NCBI GenBank assembly: GCA_019636535.1
Contig: JAHBXK010000005.1
Location: forward strand, 82,258 to 146,257
Direction of reading: 5' to 3'
Length of the DNA: 64,000 nucleotides
From: Phycisphaeraceae bacterium
GTDB taxonomy: Bacteria; Planctomycetota; Phycisphaerae; Phycisphaerales; UBA1924
A model generated the notes under the pieces. That model was not told the DNA's origin. It saw only the letters and a list, made by a program, of their open reading frames with translations, and searched no databases. A program made the translations under genes and the position numbers. Positions 33,605-41,377 of this stretch are shown here, piece by piece (within the stretch, counting starts at the first letter, position 1; the number at the start of each line of letters is the position of its first letter).

Positions 33605-34804
33605 TTACTCCCCTCGCTGGGTGGGAACGGGATCGATCTCCCCGGCTCCGGGCGATGCCAGATCGATCAGCGGCTCACCGATCGGTCCCGCCAGTCGATA
33701 CAGCGCCCCCGCCATACCCCGCGCGCATATCGCAAACCGCTCCGCGTCGAGCGTCTCCACCGTGTCGCTCGGACGGTGGTAGTGCGGTGATCGAAAGTTC
33801 GCCGTGTCCGACACGATCACCGCCGGCACGCCGATCGCCAGGAACGGCGCGTGGTCCGAGCGGAGCAGGTCGGGCGGCGCAACGGGCAGGAAATCGACGA
33901 CGACGGTCTTGAGTTCGGGTGCGCTCTCGCGCATCGCCCGGTCGAGCGCCTGCGAGAACGTGCGGTGCGCAAGGATGCCCCCCATCGCGATGAAGTCCGC
34001 CACCGTCGGCGGCTCGAACGCGCCGATCCGCGGAATCGGGCTCCGCTGGCTGTTCGGCTTGTCCGAGTAATACCCCAGCATGTCCATCGACACCATCCCC
34101 GCCACCGACATCTCCCCCGCGTCGATCTTCTCCTTCACGCGCAGCGCGTGCGCGCGTGCGCCGACCAGCCCGACCTCTTCGAGGTTGAAGAAGATCAGCC
34201 GCACCGACCGTTGCATCGGGCGGCCCTTCAGCACGCGCGCGATCTCCAGCAGCGCCGCCGTGCCGGTGCCGTTGTCGTCGGCGCCGGGCGAGTTCGCCAC
34301 CGCGTCGAAGTGCGCGCCGAAGATCAGCCACTCGTTCGCCGCCGGGCCGATGCCCGGAATGTCCACGTACACGTTGTTCCAGGGTGCGCGCGAATCGTCG
34401 TTCCCGGCCGCGTCGTCACTGTCGAGCGCTGGCCCGCGCCGAGACCGGCTGCCGATGAAGTCGACCGGGTCCATCACGGGCTCATGGCCCATCTCGCGCA
34501 GCATGTCCGCCAGCAGAACCTCGGTCCGGCGCAGGCCCTCCATGTGCGGCTCATCCGCGTACGCCGCGCGCTTGGTGGGCAGCGCCCGCACGTTGGCCAT
34601 CAGCCGCTCGGCGTCGAGTTCCGCCTCGGGCCTGGGCCTCGGCGGGGCAGCGCGCTCGCGCGAGTCGGCGTTGGTGTCGCTCGGCGCGGGCCGCGTCTCC
34701 GCGCACGCGGCGATCGCGCAGCATGCCAGCGCGACCCCCAGCAGCGCCGACGCCACAACTCCGCGCCTTCCGCCCGGTCCCACCCGATCGTTGCCACGAT
34801 TCAT
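33605..34804 (-). CDS. M28 family zinc aminopeptidase, lipoprotein
   Basis: 399 residues. Signal sequence with lipobox-like AIAAC (Cys34), a Pro/Arg/Glu linker, then the M28 fold. Zinc ligands are visible as GAHFDAV (His165), GADDNGTG (Asp176), FFNLEEVGL (Glu209/Glu210), SMDMLGYY (Asp241) and HYHRPSDT (His341 or His343). Family members release N-terminal amino acids from peptides, so an envelope exopeptidase is expected. GGGAG lies 9 bases before the ATG at 34804. The two-zinc set is complete, so it should be active. It is downstream of the MCE gene on the same strand. Confidence 0.9.
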   Translation of the reverse strand: MNRGNDRVGPGGRRGVVASALLGVALACCAIAACAETRPAPSDTNADSRERAAPPRPRPEAELDAERLMANVRALPTKRAAYADEPHMEGLRRTEVLLADMLREMGHEPVMDPVDFIGSRSRRGPALDSDDAAGNDDSRAPWNNVYVDIPGIGPAANEWLIFGAHFDAVANSPGADDNGTGTAALLEIARVLKGRPMQRSVRLIFFNLEEVGLVGARAHALRVKEKIDAGEMSVAGMVSMDMLGYYSDKPNSQRSPIPRIGAFEPPTVADFIAMGGILAHRTFSQALDRAMRESAPELKTVVVDFLPVAPPDLLRSDHAPFLAIGVPAVIVSDTANFRSPHYHRPSDTVETLDAERFAICARGMAGALYRLAGPIGEPLIDLASPGAGEIDPVPTQRGE

Positions 34805-34867
34805 GCGATCACTCCCGCGACGATCACGCGCCGCTCATGCATCACCGCCCGCGTGCTCCCGCGCCCG

Positions 34868-36127
34868 TCACTGCTTGATCCAGCGATCGATGAACTGCCG
34901 CTCGTGCTTCTGGTAGCGATCGAACGCGTCCTGCAGTTGGCGCGTCAGCGTGTCGACGGTCGCCGTATCCACCGCCCCGGGCGAGACCGACGCCCGTGCC
35001 GATACGGCGTTCAGGGCCTGCGTCGCCGCGTGCAGGTCGGCCACCGCCATCGAGTACGTGCGGACCGAGTTGAACAGCAGTTCGTTCTCGAGCTCCTTCT
35101 TCGTCGGCTGATAGAGCAGCCGCCACGGCGCTGCGCGCACCTCCACCGTCGTCAGTTTCAGTTGCTGTGCGGCGAGGTTGGCGTTGGCGATCGTGTCCGT
35201 CAGCGCTGGCGCGTTGGTCATCAGCAGTTCGTCCACCTGCTTGGCGGCGCTCGCGAAACTGTCCAGCCCCTCACGCCCGCGCCGGATCGCCGCCAGAACC
35301 TCGTCGTACGCCTCGCCCCGCGCGTTCTTCGTCAGCACGCGCACGTTCTCAACGATCTCGTCGAAGCCCGCCCTGTTCCGGTCCAGCACTTCCTGCGCCG
35401 AGGCGAGGAACTGCCGGCCCTGCTCCAGCACGGTCTTCACCTCGCCGACGATCGGGTCGATCTCCGCCGTTGCCCGGTCGATCCGCTCGCCCCACGTGGG
35501 CCACCGCCCCGCCGCGTCCCGCGTGATCGACCGCACGTCGCTCACCGCTCCCTGCACCTCTTCCATGATCGGGTCAACGCGCGGCTTCACGCTCGACGTG
35601 ATCGAATTCACGTCGGCGATGATGTTCTGGAGTTTGCGATAGTCGCTCCGCGACAGGAATCCGGGCGCGCCCAGCGTGCCCGTCATCCGCCCTCCCTCTT
35701 CCAGTTTCGCCGTGCCCCCGTCGTACGCCGGGTCATCCTCCCCAAGCCCGCGCACCGCGACGATGTTGATCGATGAGTTCGAGCCGAGCAGCGGCTTGGC
35801 CAACTGAATGATCGCGTCCTCATAGAGGTCGATGTCCGCCCTCACCTGGATTTTCACCAGCACCCCGATCGGTTCCTGCGTGCCCTCCTTCTTCAAGAGG
35901 CCCGAGGACACAACCGTTCCCACCTTCGTCCCGCCCAGCTTGACCACCGAGCCGCGGTCAAGGCCTTCGGCCCCGTCCTCCAGTGAGAACAGCACCTCAT
36001 AGTGCCGCCGGCGCTCCCACGAATCCGACATGTCGCCCAGCACGATCACGACCGCCACGAACGCGACCAGGGCGATGAGCAGGAAGGCGCCCGCCAAGAC
36101 GGTGTTCTTCGAGGTTCGACTGGCCAT
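34868..36127 (-). CDS. MCE/MlaD-domain protein
   Basis: 419 residues. One N-terminal membrane helix (about 10-31, VLAGAFLLIALVAFVAVVIVLG) precedes an MCE domain (about 42-130: YEVLFSLEDGAEGLDRGSVVKLGGTKVGTV). A long helical C-terminal part (about 170-419) has coiled-coil character. MlaD-type proteins form hexameric rings that carry phospholipids between membranes together with an MlaE permease and MlaF ATPase, neither of which is encoded nearby. Start ATG 36127 gives the standard short N-terminus; the longer open frame upstream overlaps the regulator gene and is Arg-rich. No ribosome-binding site is evident. Confidence 0.88.
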   Translation of the reverse strand: MASRTSKNTVLAGAFLLIALVAFVAVVIVLGDMSDSWERRRHYEVLFSLEDGAEGLDRGSVVKLGGTKVGTVVSSGLLKKEGTQEPIGVLVKIQVRADIDLYEDAIIQLAKPLLGSNSSINIVAVRGLGEDDPAYDGGTAKLEEGGRMTGTLGAPGFLSRSDYRKLQNIIADVNSITSSVKPRVDPIMEEVQGAVSDVRSITRDAAGRWPTWGERIDRATAEIDPIVGEVKTVLEQGRQFLASAQEVLDRNRAGFDEIVENVRVLTKNARGEAYDEVLAAIRRGREGLDSFASAAKQVDELLMTNAPALTDTIANANLAAQQLKLTTVEVRAAPWRLLYQPTKKELENELLFNSVRTYSMAVADLHAATQALNAVSARASVSPGAVDTATVDTLTRQLQDAFDRYQKHERQFIDRWIKQ

Positions 36128-36212
36128 GAGTGCGCAACGCAGGACGGGCGACCGCTCCGCCGCCACGCACCCGACGCGTGGCCGACTTCTCGCCCGCCGG
36201 GCCTTGCCCGAG

Positions 36213-37400
36213 TCACGACCCGGCGGACGCGCAGTGTAGCGTCCGGCGCCCTTGCCCACCCTCCGCGATCAGCGGAATGCGCCGAACCACGCTCACCGCC
36301 GCGTACAAGCCCGCCACGCGCTCGCGCGGCACAACGCGCACCGAATGCGCGGGGTTCAGCGGCTGAAGACGCACCATCTCCCCGCTCAGCGACTCGCCGT
36401 TCTCCCCCTCACCCTCCGTCCCCGGCTCCGCACGCTCAAAGTACACGCGCTTGAAGGTGCTCTCGTGGTACGGCTCCAGCCGGGCAAAGCAGTCCATGCC
36501 GTCCGCCACCGTCACGACAGGCGAGAAGATCACGATGTCCCCGTCGCGATACTCCGGGCTCATCGAGTCCCCCGTCACCCGCGCCGCGAACAGGTCCGGG
36601 TCGTCCACCGGCGGGGCGGGCGCATCCACGTACTCGTCGGCGAACCGGGCCGGATGGTCCAGGTCCGTATACGCCGCGGGCGCACCCGCCGCGACGCGGT
36701 TGATGATCGGCACCCGCCGCGCCGTCGCCTGCTGCGCCAGCGCCCTCGCCGGCTCCGCCTCCGCGCGATCCGTTCGCGGCGATCCGCCCGCGATCCGCGC
36801 CAGCACGCCCGTTCGGAGCAGTTCGTCCAGCGACGTGCGCCCCGCCCCCCCCGCCCCCCCCATCCCGCCCGCCGCCGCCCGACGCAGCGCCTCGGCAAGT
36901 TCGCTTGCGCGTCCGTCGATGTCGCGCACCAGCCGCTTCACGCTCGCCGGCGTCGCCTCCCATCGCCCCAGTTCCACCAGCGTCCCCGCCCCCAGCGCCA
37001 GCGCGCGCTCCAGCCGACGGAGGATCGGCTCGCTCGGCGGGCTTCGACGCACCCCGTTCTCGATTTGTGAGATGTACGACTTTGCGATCGACGCACGCTC
37101 CGCCACGTCGTCCTGCGTCAGCCCCAGTTCCACACGCCGCGAGCGCATCGTCTGACCAAGCGTCGCCGATGGCGGGTGCTGCGCCTCCGAACCCCGCCCC
37201 GCACTGCTCAGCGTCAGCGGCGGCGCTGGCACGCGCGCCACCGGCTCCGCGTGCGCGGGCGCGGGTGCCGCGCAGCGCTCGGCCGGCATCTCACGAACCA
37301 GTTTGCGCGCGATCAGCCGGGGCGGATCGACATGAGCCCCGGCCTCGACCACCCGTTCGCGCGGCCGCACGTTCATCCGTGTTTGGGGAAAGGTTGTCAT
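36213..37400 (-). CDS. XRE-S24 repressor (LexA/CI-like, self-cleaving type)
   Basis: 395 residues. A long Pro/Ala-rich N-terminus (1-80) precedes a XRE helix-turn-helix (83-137, LGLTQDDVAERASIAKSYIS). After a Gly/Ala linker comes an S24 domain: RVAAGAP with the Ala238-Gly239 cleavage bond, GDSMSPEYRDGD with nucleophile Ser279, and STFKRVYFE with Lys317 as general base. All three elements needed for RecA-stimulated self-cleavage are present. The start lies at an operator-like cluster of TGTTTGG motifs, so autoregulation is likely. It diverges from the HTH gene at 37534. No phage genes accompany it. Confidence 0.87.
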   Translation of the reverse strand: MTTFPQTRMNVRPRERVVEAGAHVDPPRLIARKLVREMPAERCAAPAPAHAEPVARVPAPPLTLSSAGRGSEAQHPPSATLGQTMRSRRVELGLTQDDVAERASIAKSYISQIENGVRRSPPSEPILRRLERALALGAGTLVELGRWEATPASVKRLVRDIDGRASELAEALRRAAAGGMGGAGGAGRTSLDELLRTGVLARIAGGSPRTDRAEAEPARALAQQATARRVPIINRVAAGAPAAYTDLDHPARFADEYVDAPAPPVDDPDLFAARVTGDSMSPEYRDGDIVIFSPVVTVADGMDCFARLEPYHESTFKRVYFERAEPGTEGEGENGESLSGEMVRLQPLNPAHSVRVVPRERVAGLYAAVSVVRRIPLIAEGGQGRRTLHCASAGS

Positions 37401-37450
37401 ATCCAAACATATACCTTGCAGAACGCCCATTGGCGAGTAGAATCCAAACA
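37380..37450. promoter_or_regulatory. Operator-like TGTTTGG/CCAAACA cluster
   Basis: TGTTTGG (37380-37386) and CCAAACA (37403-37409) form a perfect 7-bp inverted repeat over the repressor start codon. ATCCAAACA recurs at 37401-37409 and 37442-37450, 41 bases apart. A minus-strand TATGTT (37406-37411) is 5 bases from ATG 37400. Probable binding sites for the repressor itself. Confidence 0.55.
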
Positions 37451-37457
37451 AAATTCA

Positions 37458-37480
37458 CCCGGTGGTAAACACCCACCGGG
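37458..37480. promoter_or_regulatory. 8-bp stem-loop in the divergent region
   Basis: CCCGGTGG (37458-37465) and CCACCGGG (37473-37480) pair perfectly around 7 bases. It lies between the operator cluster and the HTH gene, and could be a second protein-binding site or a leader hairpin. Confidence 0.35.
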
Positions 37481-37533
37481 CCGTCCTAGTCTGGCCGAAT
37501 CACCTAACTCAATAAAAAAAGGGAACTTGCATC

Positions 37534-38109
37534 ATGAATTCGGGGCGGATCGGGAGGCACGCGTGGCGTTCGGATACCGAAGGCAAAGTCGAGAATCCGG
37601 GGGTCAACCCCGTGCGCGACCAAGCCGAACCAGCCGATCACGACCGCGCGACCACATCCAGCCGCGGCTGGGCGCGCCCAAAGCCGCTCCGACCCGACCG
37701 CCAAGCTCATGCCGAACGCATCGTCCGCCTCTCTGAATATCTCAGCGCACCCGATCGTGAGTTGCTCTGCGCGGCGTTCGGGCGCGGACAAACCCCCACC
37801 GAACTCGGCCGCTTGCTGGGCCTGGGCGAATCGACCGTGCGCAGGCGCATCCGCACGCTGGTCCGCCGCCTCAACTCACACGCCTTCCTCTACGCCGTCC
37901 GCGAGATCGGCCGAATGGAGCCCGAGCGAGCGGCGGTGGCGCGCATCTGCCTGCTTCGGGGCGAACCGCTCCGCGTGGCCGCCGCGCAACTCGGCGTCTC
38001 GATCCATCGCGTCACCGTGCTGCGCCGAACCGTGCTCGATCTGGCCAAGTGGGACGAGCACGCCGCCCGCGTTGTCGACGCGCACTTCCCCAGCCCGCCG
38101 ACGCCGTAG
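37534..38109 (+). CDS. DNA-binding protein with two helix-turn-helix motifs
   Basis: 191 residues. The first 60 residues are polar and probably disordered. A sigma-region-4-like HTH is at about 87-108 (PTELGRLLGLGESTVRRRI) and a second at about 146-167 (RVAAAQLGVSIHRVTVLRRT). The arrangement suggests a transcription regulator related to sigma-factor or LuxR-type HTH domains, without a ligand domain. AAGGGA stands about 10 bases before the ATG. It shares a regulatory region with the divergent XRE-S24 repressor and precedes the phosphofructokinase gene by 88 bases, so it may control either. Target unknown. Confidence 0.75.
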   Translation: MNSGRIGRHAWRSDTEGKVENPGVNPVRDQAEPADHDRATTSSRGWARPKPLRPDRQAHAERIVRLSEYLSAPDRELLCAAFGRGQTPTELGRLLGLGESTVRRRIRTLVRRLNSHAFLYAVREIGRMEPERAAVARICLLRGEPLRVAAAQLGVSIHRVTVLRRTVLDLAKWDEHAARVVDAHFPSPPTP

Positions 38110-38197
38110 CCGCGCCCGCTCGCGCCCCGCCGCGTTACCATCCGCCCGCGCTGCGATGACCGCCGCGCATCGCCGCACGATCCGGAGCAACCGCACC

Positions 38198-39499
38198 ATG
38201 GCCAAGCGTTCCAAGTCCGCCGCCCGCGCCCGTTCTGTTCGCTCCGCACCGCGACCGCGCGTCACGCGATCCGCCCTGCCCGTCGGCAACGCGGCCGTCG
38301 GACAGTCCGGCGGACCGACCGCCGTCATCAATCAGTCACTCGTCGGCGTGATCGAGGAACTGCGGACCTTCAAGGCCGTCAAGAAGACCTTCGGCATGCG
38401 CCACGGCGTCAGCGGCCTCACGCACGACCCCGCCGAGTTGATCGACTGCAAGCGCCTGAGCGCTGCCGAACTCGAGCGCGTCGCCACAACCCCCAGCGCC
38501 ATCCTCGGCTCCTCGCGAGACAAGCCCGACGCGGCCTACTGCGAGAAGATCTTCGCCGCCTGCCGGGCCAACAACATCCGCTACTTTTTCTACATCGGCG
38601 GGAACGACTCGAGCGACACCTGCCGCATCGTCAGCGAACTCGCCCAGGCACGCGGCTACGACATGCGCTGCTTCCACGTCCCCAAGACCGTCGACAACGA
38701 CCTCATGCTCAGCGACCACACGCCCGGCTTCCCCTCCGCCGCGCGCTTCAACGCCCTCGCCTTCATGTCCGATTCCATGGATAACGCCTCGCTCCCCGGC
38801 GTCAAGATCAACGTCGTCATGGGCCGGCACGCCGGATTCCTCACCGCCGCCGCCGCGCTCGCCCGCGGCGAGGGCGGGTTCAAAGACCGCAACGGCCCAC
38901 ACCTCATCTACCTCCCCGAGGTCCCCTTCGATTCCGACCGCTTCGCCGCCGACGTGCAAGCCGTCTACGACCGCCTCGGCCGCTGCCAGATCGCCGTCAG
39001 CGAGGGCATCCAGGACGCCCAGGGCCGGCCCATCATCACCACGCTCATGGAGCGACTCGACAAGGACGCCCACGGCAACGTCCAACTCTCCGGCGTCGGC
39101 GCCCTCGGCGACGCGCTCGCCGACGTCGTCAAGAAACGCGTCAAGAGCAAGTCCGGCAAACCCGTCCGCGTCCGCGCCGACACCTTCGGCTATCTCCAGC
39201 GCTGCTGGCCCGATCCCTCGCCAGTCGATTCAAAGGAAGCTCGACTCGCCGGACGTGAGGCCGTCAAACTCGCCAAGCGCGGCGAAGTCTCCGGCTCCAT
39301 CGCCATCCAGCGCGCAAGCAGCAAGCCCTACAAGGCCAAACTCGTCAAGATCGAACTGCGCGACGTCGCCGCCAAGACCCGACACATGCCCACGGAGTTC
39401 TTCAAGGGCTCCAACGACGTCAGCGACAAGTTCATCGCCTGGTGCAAGCCGCTCGTCGGCCCGCTCCCGCGAATGGTCCGCGTCGACGAACTCATCTGA
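38198..39499 (+). CDS. 6-phosphofructokinase, probably PPi-dependent
   Basis: 433 residues after a basic N-terminal tail (1-25). The phosphoryl-donor loop reads GGND (134-137), PKTVDND (162-168) holds the catalytic Asp, and MGRHAGF (208-214) the substrate Arg. ATP-using enzymes have GGDG at the loop; an Asp at the fourth position, as here, is the feature that blocks ATP and marks pyrophosphate users, though Asn at the third is unusual. It phosphorylates fructose 6-phosphate, reversibly if PPi-linked. GGAG stands 10 bases before the ATG; earlier in-frame starts overlap the HTH gene and have poor composition. Confidence 0.88.
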   Translation: MAKRSKSAARARSVRSAPRPRVTRSALPVGNAAVGQSGGPTAVINQSLVGVIEELRTFKAVKKTFGMRHGVSGLTHDPAELIDCKRLSAAELERVATTPSAILGSSRDKPDAAYCEKIFAACRANNIRYFFYIGGNDSSDTCRIVSELAQARGYDMRCFHVPKTVDNDLMLSDHTPGFPSAARFNALAFMSDSMDNASLPGVKINVVMGRHAGFLTAAAALARGEGGFKDRNGPHLIYLPEVPFDSDRFAADVQAVYDRLGRCQIAVSEGIQDAQGRPIITTLMERLDKDAHGNVQLSGVGALGDALADVVKKRVKSKSGKPVRVRADTFGYLQRCWPDPSPVDSKEARLAGREAVKLAKRGEVSGSIAIQRASSKPYKAKLVKIELRDVAAKTRHMPTEFFKGSNDVSDKFIAWCKPLVGPLPRMVRVDELI

Positions 39500-39537
39500 T
39501 CAGCGATCCGTCGGGCGCGCACCGCCCACACCGCAAG

Positions 39538-39969
39538 TCACTCGTCGCGGTACCACTTGATCTGCCCCTTCTTCCGCTCGCGCGCCACGATCCGCCCGCC
39601 CGCGTACTCCAGGTCGTAGTACTTCGTCTGCCCCTCGGGCAGGTTCAACTGCACGTAGTTCCCCGGCTCGTCGGGCGCTTCGGGCAGCGAGAACCGGATC
39701 CGCGCGCCGTTCGTGTCCGTCTGATCGACCTTGAACGTCACGTTCGCGTTTCGGCTCACCACCCCGCGCGAATACGTCTGCGACGAGCCGTCCGCCGTCA
39801 CCACCATGTACTCCACGTTCAGCGTCCGCCCCGTGTTGTTCATCACGTCCACGCCCGGCGGCGTGGTGCAACCGCCGAACAGCGCCGACGCGATCAGCAG
39901 CGCCGTCACCACAAACGCGGTGCGGCGTCGATCGGGCATGGTCCGGGTCGTCATGTGAGGGTTGGTCAT
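39538..39969 (-). CDS. Small lipoprotein, possible paralogue of the 17566 gene
   Basis: 143 residues. Signal peptide with lipobox FGGC (Cys34), then VDVMNNTGRTLNVEYMV, a beta-rich domain of about 90 residues and the end KKGQIKWYRDE. The NNTGRT segment and Arg/Gly/Trp tail resemble the lipoprotein at 17566-17976. CAGGA lies 9 bases before ATG 39969; Met at 39954 and 39939 are alternatives. It ends 38 bases from the converging phosphofructokinase gene. Envelope protein, function unknown. Confidence 0.75.
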   Translation of the reverse strand: MTNPHMTTRTMPDRRRTAFVVTALLIASALFGGCTTPPGVDVMNNTGRTLNVEYMVVTADGSSQTYSRGVVSRNANVTFKVDQTDTNGARIRFSLPEAPDEPGNYVQLNLPEGQTKYYDLEYAGGRIVARERKKGQIKWYRDE

Positions 39970-40177
39970 GTCGGGCAAGTCCTGAGGGTCGTCTATCGAA
40001 CCAAATGAAGGGCACGCACGCCGACGCCCAACCGCCCCCCGCCGCCGGATTTTCATCGGCTCAACGGGGGTTCGGGGCCGACAAGGGCTTATCATCCATG
40101 CCGGCCCCCTTGGCGCGACTTTTGCGCTTCCGGCCCTTCCGACAACCCCAACCAGCGTCCGCCTCCCGTCTCTCCGC

Positions 40178-41368
40178 ATGAATCATTCGCAAGACTCATC
40201 ACGACAGGAGGATGCGGCCGCCGTCGCCATGACGCAGGCCCCCGCCATCCGCCCCGTCGTGGTCGTCGCCGCCGAAAACGGCCAGCACGCCCCCCAGCAA
40301 GACACCGATGCGCCTTCGGCGCCCCCGGTCCCGCCCTCTCCATCCGCAACGCCCACCGGCTCCGGCCCCATCGGCGCCAAGGCCGTGGCCCACGAGCCCG
40401 GCATGCTCTTCTTCGGCGCCAACCGCCGCAGCGGCACCACCTGGCTCGCCTCCATCCTCAACGCCCACCCCGAACTCGTCTGCCGCAACGAGGGCTGGAT
40501 CCTCACGGGCAAAGAGTCCGGCGCCGACCACTGGCTCGACCGCGAGGCCGTCCGCCGCTGGCTCAAGGTCCCCGCCGCCGCCGGCACCTACGGACGGCTC
40601 TTGGGCGAAGCGGGCGCCGAGCGCGCGATCCGCCGCGGCATGATCCGCGAACTCGTCAAGCAGGCCGCCCTCGCCGAGGGATGGAAGGACTACGCCCGCA
40701 TCAAGTGGATGGGCGACAAGACCACCACCCACTACTGCACACAGGTCGAGGATCTCTTCGACCTCTTCCCCGACGCCCGCTTCGTCTACATGCTCCGCGA
40801 CGGACGCGACGTCGTCGTCTCCGACCTCTTCCTCAAGTTCCGCGACCACGCCCCGCTCCGCGACTTCGACCTCCCGCTCGACGTCGCCGAAGAAGTCGCA
40901 CGCGCCCGCCGATTCCACTACCCCGACGCACGCGGCCACGCCGCCGATGCCGCGCCCGACGCGCGCCCCGTCCCGCTCTTCGGGCCGCGCAGCCTCGAGC
41001 ACTTTACGACCAACTGGGTCCGCTGCGTCGCCGGCGGCCTGCGCGCCAAGGAGTTGTACGGCGACCGCTTCTACGAGGTCCGCTACGAGACGATGGTCGA
41101 ACACCCCAAGCGCACCGTCACCGATCTCTACGCCTGGCTCGGTGTCGAGGTCGACGAGGCCTTCATCGACTCCGTCCTCGACCGCACGAAGTTCGAGAAG
41201 ATGGCCGGCGGCCGCAAACGCGGCGAGGCCGACCCGCGCGCCGAGTGGCGCAAGGGCATCAGCGGCGACTGGCGCAACTACTTCACTCAGGACGACAAGG
41301 ACCGCTTCAAGCGCCTCGCCGGCGAACTCCTCATCGAACTCGACTACGAGCGCGACCTGAACTGGTGA
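40178..41368 (+). CDS. PAPS-dependent sulfotransferase
   Basis: 396 residues. After a disordered Pro/Ala-rich N-terminus (1-73), the 5'-phosphosulfate loop is RRSGTTWL (83-90) and the 3'-phosphate motif is YMLRDGRDVVVS (about 206-217). RKGISGDWRNYF near the C-terminus corresponds to the RKGxxGDWK element of cytosolic and carbohydrate sulfotransferases. It transfers sulfate from PAPS to a carbohydrate or other hydroxyl. The following glycosyltransferase starts 9 bases later, so the likely acceptor is the glycan that this enzyme builds. No signal peptide: cytoplasmic side. Confidence 0.88.
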   Translation: MNHSQDSSRQEDAAAVAMTQAPAIRPVVVVAAENGQHAPQQDTDAPSAPPVPPSPSATPTGSGPIGAKAVAHEPGMLFFGANRRSGTTWLASILNAHPELVCRNEGWILTGKESGADHWLDREAVRRWLKVPAAAGTYGRLLGEAGAERAIRRGMIRELVKQAALAEGWKDYARIKWMGDKTTTHYCTQVEDLFDLFPDARFVYMLRDGRDVVVSDLFLKFRDHAPLRDFDLPLDVAEEVARARRFHYPDARGHAADAAPDARPVPLFGPRSLEHFTTNWVRCVAGGLRAKELYGDRFYEVRYETMVEHPKRTVTDLYAWLGVEVDEAFIDSVLDRTKFEKMAGGRKRGEADPRAEWRKGISGDWRNYFTQDDKDRFKRLAGELLIELDYERDLNW

Positions 41369-41377
41369 CCGCCCGCG

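Noticed and set aside
22000..34000. dif recombination site near the skew switch
   Set aside because: No sequence resembling the 28-bp dif consensus was seen by eye; a profile search would be needed.
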